Below the pieces are notes generated by a model that was given only the letters and a program-made list of their open reading frames with translations, had not been told where the DNA came from and made no database searches. A stretch of DNA of 64,000 bases, taken from positions 1-64,000 of the forward strand of contig JADKBN010000004.1 of the NCBI GenBank assembly GCA_016715065.1, written 5' to 3'. Source of the DNA: Fibrobacterota bacterium. Lineage in GTDB: Bacteria; Fibrobacterota; Fibrobacteria; UBA5070. Numbering within the stretch: the stretch's first letter is position 1; each line of letters starts with the position of its first letter. Below are positions 9,501 to 18,258 of the stretch, one piece after another. The position numbers and the translations under genes were made by a program.

Positions 9501-10411
9501 TTAAAAGCGGTCCCCCAGGAGGTTCATCTGGTGCTGGTGGAGCTGCGGCGCCAGTGCCCCAGCGCAGGCCCCAGGTCCAGATGTCGGGAGTGGGCCCATT
9601 CGCCGGTCTTGTTGATCGCCACGATGCCGCGATCGCCGCGCGCGAACACCAGCAATCCGTCCGATTCCCCAGCAACCACAGCGGTTCACCCTGCACGTGG
9701 TTGTGAGTGATCATCTGGGTGACATCGTACCGGCACCACAGGCCTTCCCAGCGTCCCTTGTCGGAGGGGTATTGGCGGGCGCTCTCGCCGTTGTCGGAGC
9801 ATCAGCGGCACGCCGTCACGACCCAGGATGTAGCGTTGGCGAGGTATTCGTCGTGCTGGATCAGAGGAGCATTCCGCGGAAGCCGTCGTTGTTGGGCACG
9901 TCGTGGGTGACGGTGAAAGTCACGAACTTGTCCCACGGCGGGGGCGTTGCCGTAGGCGGCCGGGTTGACCAGATCGCGCAGCGCCCGCCGGGGGGAATGC
10001 CTTCAGCATGGTCTGCCGGGGAAATCGCACCAGGTTGCCAAACAGTTTGTCCTTTTCGAATTCCGCGCGTTCCTTCTTGTAACGCTCCAGTTCCGCCTTG
10101 CCGGGGAAGTGCCAGCGGTCTTCCCGCCACTCGTTGGCCATGTGGTTGAAGACCACGTCCACGTAGCTCTTGACTCCCCACTTGGCCAGTTCGTCGATGG
10201 CCCGTTGGACGTCCGCCTTGCGGCCCAAGTGCGAGCGGACGATCCGGTAGTCCTTGGGCTGGTAGCGCTGCCACCACTCGGGTCCGTTTTCATCCGAGTA
10301 CAACGGCGGCGGGAACAAGACTGCACCATAGCCGGCATCGGCGATGCGCTGGGCCATGTCGGCGATGTCCTTGAACTTCCAATTGAAAGCGTGGAGAATG
10401 ACGTCTTTCAT
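9501..10411 (-). CDS. GH13 alpha-amylase family protein missing its catalytic core, frameshifted
   Basis: The N-terminal third is clear alpha-amylase: MKDVILHAFNWKFKDIADMA, ADAGYGAVLFPPPLYS, WWQRYQPKDYRI and SYVDVVFNHMANE, the last being conserved region I (DVVxNH). The C-terminal part is also recognisable across frames: LRDLVNPAAYGNA, FVTFTVTHDVPNNDGFRGML (region IV-like HD), DEYLANA, GESARQYPSDKGRWEGLW, MI-HNHVQGEPLWLLG and LGLRWGTG. Between residue about 130 and LRDLVNPAAYGNA the usual stretch with the nucleophile Asp (GFRxDxxKH) and acid/base Glu is absent. The whole gene is about 303 codons instead of 450 or more. It is either a deletion relic or an assembly collapse. Small indels near 9990, 9860 and 9700 break the frame. 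Confidence 0.65.
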
Positions 10412-10435
10412 GAAACGGGCTCCTTGAATTTGGGC

Positions 10436-11735
10436 TCACCATTGCGCCGGGAGGCGGTCATCAATGGGTAGAAATTCGCAGCGGTGAGCTGGGCTCTCAA
10501 GTTCTCCCTGATCCAGGAGAACTTTCCATTTCTCCTTGTGGCGGGAAAATGGTTCCTCCACAGAATGCCACGGCCCGACTTTATCGGCTGGGTCGCCGCC
10601 GCATTCGGCCGTCCAGGCGGGCGCCGGACGCCTTCCAACGCGGTGCAGCAAGTGCATGGGCGTGGCGCGCGCTGCTCGAAGGTGGCGAACACCCGCAGAA
10701 CAGTTCCGGCGTAGGGAGAATGTGGACGGGAAACGCCTGGGAAAAGGCTTGTTCCGGGAAGCGCACCACCACGAAGGGTTGCGCGATCCGGGCGATCCAG
10801 AAGGTGATGAACTCTTCGCGCTCGCGGAAGTTCAGGCCCTTGAGCTCCAGGATGGAATCCATCCTTTCCCCGAATTCCTCGCGGGAGAGACAAAAACCGG
10901 TATCCGAGATCGGCGCATCCCAAGAGTAGCCTTCCCAAAAGAGGCCGTAGTAGCGCTTGCCGGAGAGCTTGGATACGAGGTCGCCGCCAGGATGGGCCCG
11001 CACCTGCCACGAGTTGTTTTCAAGGGCTGGATAACTGACGGAGACCCGTTCCGGTTGTCCCATGGTCACGGCCACATCCAGGGTGTCCGGGGGATAGAGG
11101 TAGAGCATGGGTTTCCAAACATAGGTGCGGCGCTCTTCGGCGGAGGTGGCGACGTTGCAGTTGATCCCGGGAAAGCGATTCTCCAGGGCGCAGGCCCGAC
11201 TTTCCAGGGCGGTTCCGTCCAATAAGACGGAATTTGACAAAGAAGCGCAAACCGGATCCTGCGGGGTGCAGGCCTTGGACGACGCCACTCCGGTTTCCTT
11301 GAATACCTCCGGAGGGGGCAGGAATTTGCCATCGTACGGCTTGGTGGAAAATTGGACTCGCCGTCCGCCCGGCAGCGTGGTGTCCCAGGCCAGCCGAAAG
11401 CTCATCTTGTCGGAAAGGATGTGCTGGGGGCGAGCTTGGTACACGCCTCGCAGCACCCAGCCGTCCTTCTGTTTGAGTGCCAGATAGGTGAGGCCTCCCG
11501 AATCGAACGCCGATCCCACCAGCCAAAGATTCCCCGATCCTTTCCCCACTCGGTAGGCGGGGACATCGCTCAAGGGGGTCTTGCGTTTGCGGCGGTCCGG
11601 ACTGAGGGAAAGGAAGGTGGAGTCCACGGCGCGGAGCGTCGATTTGTCCGATAAGACATAATCTGACATCGGACGCGTCTTCCAGGTCGGCTCGGAAGCG
11701 CCGAGAAGCAGAAGGGCTGGGAGGATCTGGAGCAT
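10436..11735 (-). CDS. Conserved secreted protein of unknown function, C-terminus frameshifted
   Basis: The start MLQILPALLLLGASE looks like a short signal peptide. The body is open for 370 codons. The most distinctive part is VWKPMLYLYPPDTLDVAVTM, then YPALENNSWQVRAHPGGDL, GKRYYGLFWEGYS and LNFREREEFITFWIARI, a pattern I know from uncharacterised conserved bacterial proteins without an assigned function. The region before it contains two paired-looking Cys (ACTPQDPVCASL) and a repeat of short beta-like segments. Near 10680 the reading frame changes: VLRVFATFEQRAPRP continues in another frame to a stop at 10436, 24 bases before the amylase start, so the two may be co-transcribed. Confidence 0.55.
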
Positions 11736-11831
11736 GGGGGGCTCGGAGGGGAGAAGGAAGGGTGTGCGGTGAACTCAAGATAGTCCCGTCCATCCCTGGA
11801 TCGACTCCCGTGGATTTACCCTTTTCAAGCA

Positions 11832-13593
11832 ATGGGCCTCCTTCTCCTTTTTTGGCTGGAACTGCTGCGGGGTGCTGATCCAATCGGCGATCCAAGCCCG
11901 GCAGCCCTCGCGCTGAACGCCTCCGCGGCAGTCCCCTTGGTCGCACAGGCCATCCAGAGGCAAACGACGCCGCTACCGGGGGGCGAATGGGTGGAATCCA
12001 AGGAGCTGTTCTTTGGAGTCTGCACCAGTGGTGTGGAACTGCGCGTCCCCTTGCAGACGCCGAGCCCGGGTCGTTGGTGGTGGGTGAGCCAGTTGCGGAC
12101 TCCGGAGGAGATTCGTTTGCGTTTGGGTACTCGCGACCTCGGAGTGTTCGGGACCTCGCGCGCCTTTCGCGAGAGCCCGGCCGGCACATTCCACACGGCC
12201 ATCCCGTTGGATCTGCACGGCGGGCCCGAGACACTTTATGTCACCGCCTCCGATCCGCAAGGGGATGTGCTGCTGGAGGTGGAGTTCGTACCGGATGCGC
12301 GCTTGGCCGAACGGATCCAGAGCCACACCGCCCACGACGCCTGGATCCTGGGAGTGTTGACCATCATCCTGCTGGTGGCGATCTCGCTTTTGGGTCGCCC
12401 GCTTGCGCGCCTACGCCTGGTATGTGGCCTATCTGGCTCTGGGGATTCTTTGGGTGGGGGCCAAGACCGGCATGGCGGGTGCGTTGCTCTGGCCGGATCA
12501 TCCGGAGTGGAATCATGCGGTGCCATCTTTCGCCTCGCGGGTGTCGCTGGCCTTGTACATGCTTTTCCTGCGCGATCTGGTGGGTTTGCGGGATCGGTTT
12601 CCAAGACTCAGGCGCGTGTTGGATTTCGGATCGTGGGTGGCCTTGTGCGGGCTGTTCGCCTTGTGCTCGGTGGCGCTGCCGGATTTCCATGCGGAAATCC
12701 TGGAGACGATTCACTCCGGAAATCATGGAGGCCCCTACGCTGCTTTTGGCCTTGGGGATGCTGGGTTGGCGGGCCCGGTCGGATGTTTTGGCTCGGCGGG
12801 TGCTCATCGCTTGCCTGCCGTTGGTGGGGGCTGCGCTGTATGGGCAGATCCGCGACTTTTTCAAGCCCATCGGTGTTCCGGATCAGGACACGACCGTCGT
12901 GTTCATCGGAGCGATCCTGGAACACATCGGGACTACCCTGGTGCTTGCCTTGGATGTGAGGCGGCGTCTGGATGCGCACGCCGGTCTGGTCCGGGATTTC
13001 GATCGCCGTCTGGACGACCAATACCGGCAATACCGGGCCCGGATAGGATCCGATCTCCACGACGATCTGTCCCAGCGCATCTTGGCGATCCGCTTGTCGC
13101 TTCATCGCCAAATGGGGTCGCCGGAGGCGTGGGCGAGGAGGTGGAAGCCCAGTTGCAGGACTTGGCAGATTCTGTCCGCGAGATTTCCCATCAGTTGCAT
13201 CCCTCGGCGCACGGGACTCCCAGCCTGCAGTTGGCGCTCTCGGAGCTGGCGAGGGCCATGGAAAACCCCCAGTTGGCCTTCCAACTGGATCTGGCCTATG
13301 CAAAGGAGCATCTGCCCACGGTGAATCTGGAGCTGTTTCGGATCGTGCAGGAGTCGATCAGCAATGCCGTTCACCATGGCAAAACCACGAGGATCCGGAT
13401 TGCCACGAGCGCGCAGGGCAAAGGCATGTTGTTGTCCATCCAGGACAATGGGACGGGATTGGGCGCCAAATCGGGCGGGATCGGCTTGGCGGGGATCGAG
13501 GCGCGTGCCCGCAGGATGGGTGGCACCTTCCGGATCGCCCCGCTGGACGAACACGGGACGGTGGTGGAGGTGTGGATCCCGGTCGAGGGGTGA
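11832..13593 (+). CDS. 7TM-type (7TMR-DISM-like) sensor histidine kinase, frameshifted
   Basis: Residues 1-170 are an extracytoplasmic sensor domain resembling the 7TMR-DISM extracellular module (WWWVSQLRTPEEIRLRLGTR, GTFHTAIPLDLHGGPETLYV). A series of membrane helices follows (WILGVLTIILLVAISLLG, YVAYLALGILWVGAKTG, LYMLFLRDLVGLRDRF, FGSWVALCGLFALCSVAL, ARRVLIACLPLVGAALYG). The cytoplasmic kinase has the HisKA_3 phosphoacceptor box IGSDLHDDLSQRILAIRLSL and an HATPase with ELFRIVQESISNAVHHG (N box) and DNGTGLG and GGIGLAGIEARA (G boxes). Kinases of this class pair with LuxR-type regulators; one is encoded at 14505-15098 on the other strand. Breaks lie near 12405, 12735 and 13130. Confidence 0.82.
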
Positions 13594-13646
13594 ATTCAAG
13601 TGTAGTTAGCTTGCTCAGATGAGCAGTGTTTGTTAGATTTTCCTTT

Positions 13647-14501
13647 ATGTACCCCGACGCATTTTCTCACGATCAAGCAGTCAAGAATTTGATCAAAGCC
13701 TATCCTGTGGATGCGCTGGAATTCTTGGCCGAAGATGTGTTTGCGGCTCGCGGCCAGCCTATGGACTGCGAGTTTTTGGATCCCGCTGTCGTGAAGGAGG
13801 ACGTCGCGGAACCTGGACCTGGGCAGGCGATGGATCTTGCCGTTCGCTATGCCTTCGCCTCCGGAACGGGAGTGTTGATCCTACTTGTCGAGCATTGGTC
13901 GGACGCGACTCGGCTGGACCTCCTGCGAACCGCGCGGTATTACCTGGACCTGTGTCGCCGTTTCCCGGACGATGAGATTCTCCCCATCGCTTTGGTGGAC
14001 GATGACCGGCCTCATGGACTGCGTGACACGGTGGAGCGTGGGGCAATGGGGCGCAATTTCCTCTCGTTTTGCACGCGGATTGTTCAGGTTCCGGCAATGG
14101 ATCTGGTGCGTTTTCGATCAAGTTGCAATCGAGTGGCGCTTTCCTTTTCACCGATCATGGGTGGAAGGTTCGATCGCGTGGAGCAAGTGGTTCATGTGGC
14201 AGTGGAATTCAAACGCCAAGGAGACCTGGAAGGGTTCCGCAAGTTCTTTGCCTTCTGGGTGATCGAGGGTAGATTGGATCTGAACGAACAACGGCGCCTT
14301 CGGGCACGTTTCAAGGAGATGGAAATGCCGGAAATCATTCAATGGTGGATCGAGGAAGGCCTGGAAAAGGGACGTATCGCGGGGCGCTTGGAAGGGGATC
14401 GTGCGCGTGCCTTGTTGGATGCTCGGCGGATGTTGGAGCATGGGATTGCCTGGGATGTCGTGACGGACGTTACAGGGGTCACTCCGGAGGACCTTGCCTG
14501 A
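13647..14501 (+). CDS. Rpn family / PD-(D/E)XK nuclease-like protein
   Basis: The 284-residue product begins MYPDAFSHDQAVKNLIKAYP, typical of Rpn-like recombination-promoting nucleases and related DUF4351 proteins. The nuclease core is seen as AMDLAVRYAFASGTGVLILL followed by VEHWSD, where the Asp and the ExW region stand for the PD-(D/E)XK motif, and TARYYLDLCRRFPDDEILPI with a conserved helix. The C-terminal part (QWWIEEGLEKGRIAGRLEGD) is the charged repeat common in this family. I start at ATG 13647 rather than the GTG at 13626 because the family begins with PD and FSH close to the N-terminus. It sits alone between the kinase and a convergent regulator. Its biological role is unknown. Confidence 0.75.
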   Translation: MYPDAFSHDQAVKNLIKAYPVDALEFLAEDVFAARGQPMDCEFLDPAVVKEDVAEPGPGQAMDLAVRYAFASGTGVLILLVEHWSDATRLDLLRTARYYLDLCRRFPDDEILPIALVDDDRPHGLRDTVERGAMGRNFLSFCTRIVQVPAMDLVRFRSSCNRVALSFSPIMGGRFDRVEQVVHVAVEFKRQGDLEGFRKFFAFWVIEGRLDLNEQRRLRARFKEMEMPEIIQWWIEEGLEKGRIAGRLEGDRARALLDARRMLEHGIAWDVVTDVTGVTPEDLA

Positions 14502-14504
14502 AGG

Positions 14505-15098
14505 TCACGGCAGCTTCGAGGCGACCTTGAGGAATTCCACCAGGTTGCTGACACCGAGCTTGCCGAAGATGCGCTTTTTGTAGGTCTGGACCGAGCCGTA
14601 GGTGATGTTCAGCTCGGAGGCGATGTCCTGCGGAGAGGCCCCCGCCTGCAAGGATTTGCTCACCTGTTGTTCCCGTTCGGACAGTTGCACGGGGGCGGCA
14701 TTGGCCTGGAGCCGGGGGAAGTGACGTTTCCCTGTGATCACCGCTTGAGCGGCCTCCAGGAACACAGCGGGGGCGTCGCTTTTGGCCACGAACCCACCGC
14801 ACCCCAGGCTATGGGCTTTGTGCATCAATTCCTGGGTGGCGTCCACGGAAATCACCAAGACCCGACGCGGGTGAGGGGCTAGCTCCACCAGGTCCAAGCC
14901 CTTGCCATCCGGAAGGCCTTGGTCCAGGAGCACAAAGTCCCAATGACGCTGTTCCAGCAGACGCCGAGCTTCCTGGGCATTGGTGCACTCCAGGATGGAG
15001 CAGGCGGGCCATTCCTCCAAGAGGAGCTTGATCACGCCTTGGCGCACCAGCGGGTGGTCTTCCACCACGAGGGCCTGGATGGACTTGGGTTTGCTCAC
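14505..15098 (-). CDS. NarL/FixJ-type response regulator (REC plus LuxR helix-turn-helix)
   Basis: This intact 197-residue protein has a receiver domain with acidic pocket VVEDHPLVRQG, phosphoacceptor Asp59 in FVLLDQGLPDGKG, the switch Ser in LVISVDA and Lys106 in FVAKSDAP. The C-terminal LuxR-type helix-turn-helix reads LSEREQQVSKSLQAGASPQD followed by IASELNITYGSVQTYKKRIF. It is the likely partner of the HisKA_3 kinase at 11832-13593, which belongs to the class that phosphorylates such regulators, although the Rpn-like gene lies between them and the strands differ. Divergent from it, with a perfect 24-base palindrome between, is a gene for a secreted collar-like protein that could be a target. 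Confidence 0.9.
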   Translation of the reverse strand: MSKPKSIQALVVEDHPLVRQGVIKLLLEEWPACSILECTNAQEARRLLEQRHWDFVLLDQGLPDGKGLDLVELAPHPRRVLVISVDATQELMHKAHSLGCGGFVAKSDAPAVFLEAAQAVITGKRHFPRLQANAAPVQLSEREQQVSKSLQAGASPQDIASELNITYGSVQTYKKRIFGKLGVSNLVEFLKVASKLP

Positions 15099-15178
15099 AG
15101 CGATCCGATTTCAGGGTTGGAAACGGCGACGTTGGAATTGGCGGCGTGCCAAAAAAGGAAGTCCAAACTTTTTCGTTT

Positions 15179-15202
15179 GTCTGTCCTCATATGAGGACAG
15201 AC
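15179..15202. promoter_or_regulatory. Perfect 24-base palindrome in the divergent intergenic region
   Basis: The half-site GTCTGTCCTCAT is followed directly by its exact reverse complement. It lies 80 bases upstream of the response regulator start and 66 bases upstream of the collar-like gene. A dimeric regulator such as the LuxR-type protein encoded next to it could bind here. It could also form an RNA hairpin; no T-run follows, so a terminator is unlikely. Confidence 0.5.
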
Positions 15203-15267
15203 GGAAAAGATACCTGGAAGTCCTTTTTGTCCGCTTGGCGAGGGCGGATCAAGAGGGGGAAAGCGGG

Positions 15268-15981
15268 ATGGGCTTGGAGAAAAAGGCCTGTGTGGGAGTG
15301 GCGTTGGTGCTGTCGGGGTGGGCCGTGGCGGGAGTGCCGGTCACCTTCAAGGCAGGGGATCTGATCAAGGCCGCCGAGGTGAACGCGAATTTCGCGACCC
15401 TGGACACGGCCGTGGCAAATTCCGTCTCGCGGCTGAATGGCCAATTGGCCCAGCTGAGCGCGCAGGTGCAGTCCTTGCAAACGAAGGCCTCCCGCGATTC
15501 GGCAGCTCTGGCAGGCAGCCTGCAATCGGTTCCCCTGGGTTCCGTGATCGGACTCCTGATCGCTCCGGCAGGCGATGGGTACATGCCGGGATCCAATTCA
15601 GTGTGGTTGTATGCGGCCGGTCAGGGCGTGGTGAACGGCGTGACGGTTCCGGATCTGCGTGGGGTGTTCCTGCGGGGGATGGAGTCCAAGATCAACATCG
15701 CCGGAACCGCGACGGATTATGTCAAGCGCGACTCGCTGCGGACGGCGGGGGACTTCCAGGGGGATGCGTTTCAGGGACATTGGCACTCGAAGCAGCAAGG
15801 AGTCTCTTGGCTTGCTAGCGGATCTTTTATGATTCGAGAGGATACCGATCCGACTGTCAATCAGCAATCGAGCTCGATCGTGAATGATCCTAGTGAAGAT
15901 GGCACTCATGGTGCCCCCCGCACTTCTTCCGAAACCCGCCCCAAGAACGTGTCCGTCTACTGGTATGTGAAGGTGCGTTGA
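15268..15981 (+). CDS. Secreted protein with phage tail-collar-like C-terminal domain, paralogue 1
   Basis: The 237-residue protein has a signal peptide (ACVGVALVLSGWAVAGVPVT, cleavage near the second Ala-Gly). The mature N-terminus FKAGDLIKAAEVNANFATLD is followed by a heptad-like coiled coil (VSRLNGQLAQLSAQVQSLQT) expected to trimerise. The C-terminal part resembles tail-fibre collar domains: GSVIGLLIAPAGD, VTVPDLRGVFLRGM, then DAFQGHWHS with the HxH motif and the end GAPRTSSETRPKNVSVYWYV. In phage fibres such domains form trimers with metal-binding histidines at the tip. A paralogue lies at 19488-20186. The start at 15268 has AGCGGG just upstream. Location is probably the cell surface or periplasm; function is unknown. 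Confidence 0.75.
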   Translation: MGLEKKACVGVALVLSGWAVAGVPVTFKAGDLIKAAEVNANFATLDTAVANSVSRLNGQLAQLSAQVQSLQTKASRDSAALAGSLQSVPLGSVIGLLIAPAGDGYMPGSNSVWLYAAGQGVVNGVTVPDLRGVFLRGMESKINIAGTATDYVKRDSLRTAGDFQGDAFQGHWHSKQQGVSWLASGSFMIREDTDPTVNQQSSSIVNDPSEDGTHGAPRTSSETRPKNVSVYWYVKVR

Positions 15982-16033
15982 TCGCACATCGGCCATCGAA
16001 GAATCCAATTCATTGACAAGGAGCGACCACATC

Positions 16034-18160
16034 ATGAAACGACAGATTTTGTTATTCGGCTTGGTTGTGTGCGGTCTGATCCCGCAGGCGGTTCAGGCTG
16101 ATGCACTGGAAATCTCCGTTCCGTCGGGGGGAAACATCCAAGCCGCACTGGATCAATGTCCGGTGTCCGATGGCTGCGTGGTGCGCCTCGAGGGAGGGGT
16201 TTACACGCCAGCCAATTCCCTCTTGTTGCGCAACAAACAGAACATCCGCATCACTGGCGAGGGCGCAGCCACGCGCCCCGTGATCTTGTTCCAGGATGAT
16301 GGCTCGCTGGCGGGGCCCGACAACAATGCGGATTCCTTGGCGCTCAAGCCCAAAGGCTGGAAGCATTGGCCGGTGGCAGCCGACACCCTGGTAGGCGGCA
16401 CGAAAAACACATCGAACCGGTACTCCGCCAATGGATTCCAGTTCAACGGCGCCTTTCTGGTCCAGAGTTGCACCAACATCACGCTGGACCGCCTGGTGAT
16501 CGATGGGAAGGAGCCTGTCGGCTGGGGAAGTAGTCAACTTGTCTGGGCATCTGATGACCCGTATTTTTTCGGGAACGTTGGGTTGAACCTGACGTTTTCC
16601 ACGAATGTCAGAGTCTTCGACTCAGAATTCCGCCGTTGCTTCGCCGGGGTCTACATCAAGGGGATCTCAAGCCTTGATTCGACCAACCCGCTCAAGTCCC
16701 TACGCAGCCAAGGTGGAGGGCACTTTTTCGAACGCAACCAGTTCCACCACAACATCTGGGGTGTGCTCCAGGAAGCCAATTCCGGTGCGGGCCTGGTATT
16801 CCGCTACAACAAGGTTTGGCACAACCACAATTCCTCGGCCACTTATGCGAAGTGGGCGAAGCAATCGACCAGCGTACCAACCTACGACCGGACGAACTTC
16901 GCTGGAACTCCAAAATTGGCGGCCAATGCCGAAGCGGCACTCCATTACGGAGGATTCCTGTTCTTCAAAAATCTATCGAGTCTCGATTCCATTTACAACA
17001 ATACCCTCTGGAACAATCATTTGGTCGTGGGTTCGGATGGCTGGCTACCTTCGAAATTTGCTTTCTACAACAACATCATTGCTTCGCCATGGATGGATTA
17101 CAATAGTGATACCACAGGATTGCAATCCACCTATTTTAATGATTCAAAATCTTCTGGGTATGATTACTCTCCGAGAGCATTCGCCGGCAATATGGGCATT
17201 GGACCTAATACCGAGCGAGATTCTGTGATCTACGGGAATACCTGGGCGATTTTCCCCGTTATTTCGCTCATGGATGCAAAAGTCAGAACCCCTTGTTCAG
17301 TCAAGGACTCCGCTTGCAAAGCCATTCGGGATAGCTTGGCTGCGAAGGTATGGGATCCCAAGCGATTAGCTGTGCTGTGGATCTCGGCTTCTGCTTGTAG
17401 CTCAAACGTAAATCCGGAATTCAGAACTAGCTATCCAGGCTTATTGGATGACGTTTATCCTCAAAAGCCTGGCTGGCAGGTTTTAGTCAATGGCGTGAAT
17501 TACACGAGGAGCTTGCCAAGAAATGCCGAATTCGATTGGAAATATGAACCCCCCACCACGGTGCCACTAAGCGTGGATGGTAGTATTTGCACCAGATTTG
17601 GCTCGAGGCTCTTGGATACCGCCTATTTGGCTCGTGTTTATGGGGGGATCCACGGACAGCCTCTCAAGGACACATTAGGGCGCATCTTGTCTTTTGGGAA
17701 CTCTTCGGGTACCAGCTATAAAGATTCTCTCTTCAAAAACCACTACATCAAATCCATTCCATTCATCCTCGATACCGCAAGTCCTTATTTCCTCTCGCCA
17801 ATCTGGTCTGACAAAGGGGTGGATAGCGTGATCCGTGGAAAGGCCTGGGCACCGGCGGGGCAGAAAGTCCCCGCAGCTCGGGGAGCGGTGATGCCGGAAG
17901 ATGTGCCTGCAGGCATCCAGGCCTTGCCGCGTCGGGCACTGGTCAAGGCGACAGTGGCGTTGGGGCGCGACGGGCATCTCGAGTTTTCCAACCTAGGCAT
18001 GGACGGGATTTGTCAGATAGTGTCTGTGAACGGACGAATGCTGGCCGTCATGGAGGTGAAAGCCGGCCGGACCGTGCGGGCGCTCGAGCATCGCGGAGTG
18101 GTCTTCGTGCGCTGGAGCGTTGAGGGCGGTTGGCATATGGGTCGGGTTTTCCGGCCGTGA
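16034..18160 (+). CDS. Secreted right-handed beta-helix protein
   Basis: The 708-residue protein starts with a signal peptide (MKRQILLFGLVVCGLIPQAV, cut after QADA) and has AAGGAG at 16018-16023 as ribosome binding site. Residues about 25-400 show beta-helix rungs: SGGNIQAALDQCPVSDGCVV, LLLRNKQNIRITGEG, FLVQSCTNITLDRLVIDG, FSTNVRVFDSEFRRCFAGVY, FERNQFHHNIWGVLQEANSG and YNNTLWNNHLVVGSDGW. This fold is shared by pectate lyases and other polysaccharide-active proteins, but I see no catalytic signature. The C-terminal 80 residues (LEFSNLGMDGICQIVSVNGR onward) look like the beta-sandwich found at the end of exported Fibrobacter proteins, probably for sorting or surface anchoring. The 3' half of the gene (about 16980-17800) is visibly more A+T-rich than its surroundings. 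Confidence 0.75.
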   Translation: MKRQILLFGLVVCGLIPQAVQADALEISVPSGGNIQAALDQCPVSDGCVVRLEGGVYTPANSLLLRNKQNIRITGEGAATRPVILFQDDGSLAGPDNNADSLALKPKGWKHWPVAADTLVGGTKNTSNRYSANGFQFNGAFLVQSCTNITLDRLVIDGKEPVGWGSSQLVWASDDPYFFGNVGLNLTFSTNVRVFDSEFRRCFAGVYIKGISSLDSTNPLKSLRSQGGGHFFERNQFHHNIWGVLQEANSGAGLVFRYNKVWHNHNSSATYAKWAKQSTSVPTYDRTNFAGTPKLAANAEAALHYGGFLFFKNLSSLDSIYNNTLWNNHLVVGSDGWLPSKFAFYNNIIASPWMDYNSDTTGLQSTYFNDSKSSGYDYSPRAFAGNMGIGPNTERDSVIYGNTWAIFPVISLMDAKVRTPCSVKDSACKAIRDSLAAKVWDPKRLAVLWISASACSSNVNPEFRTSYPGLLDDVYPQKPGWQVLVNGVNYTRSLPRNAEFDWKYEPPTTVPLSVDGSICTRFGSRLLDTAYLARVYGGIHGQPLKDTLGRILSFGNSSGTSYKDSLFKNHYIKSIPFILDTASPYFLSPIWSDKGVDSVIRGKAWAPAGQKVPAARGAVMPEDVPAGIQALPRRALVKATVALGRDGHLEFSNLGMDGICQIVSVNGRMLAVMEVKAGRTVRALEHRGVVFVRWSVEGGWHMGRVFRP

Positions 18161-18258
18161 GTCGAGGGCGATTGCTCCTGCTTTGCTGTGCGGATTCTCC
18201 ATTTCCTGCGTTTTCGTCGGGATGGAGGTTCTTGTATGGAATCCGAAAGGTGGAAGTC

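Noticed and set aside
11020..12234. Minus-strand frame of 404 codons between the secreted protein and the kinase
   Set aside because: Arg- and Pro-rich translation that covers parts of two real genes in other frames; no domain.
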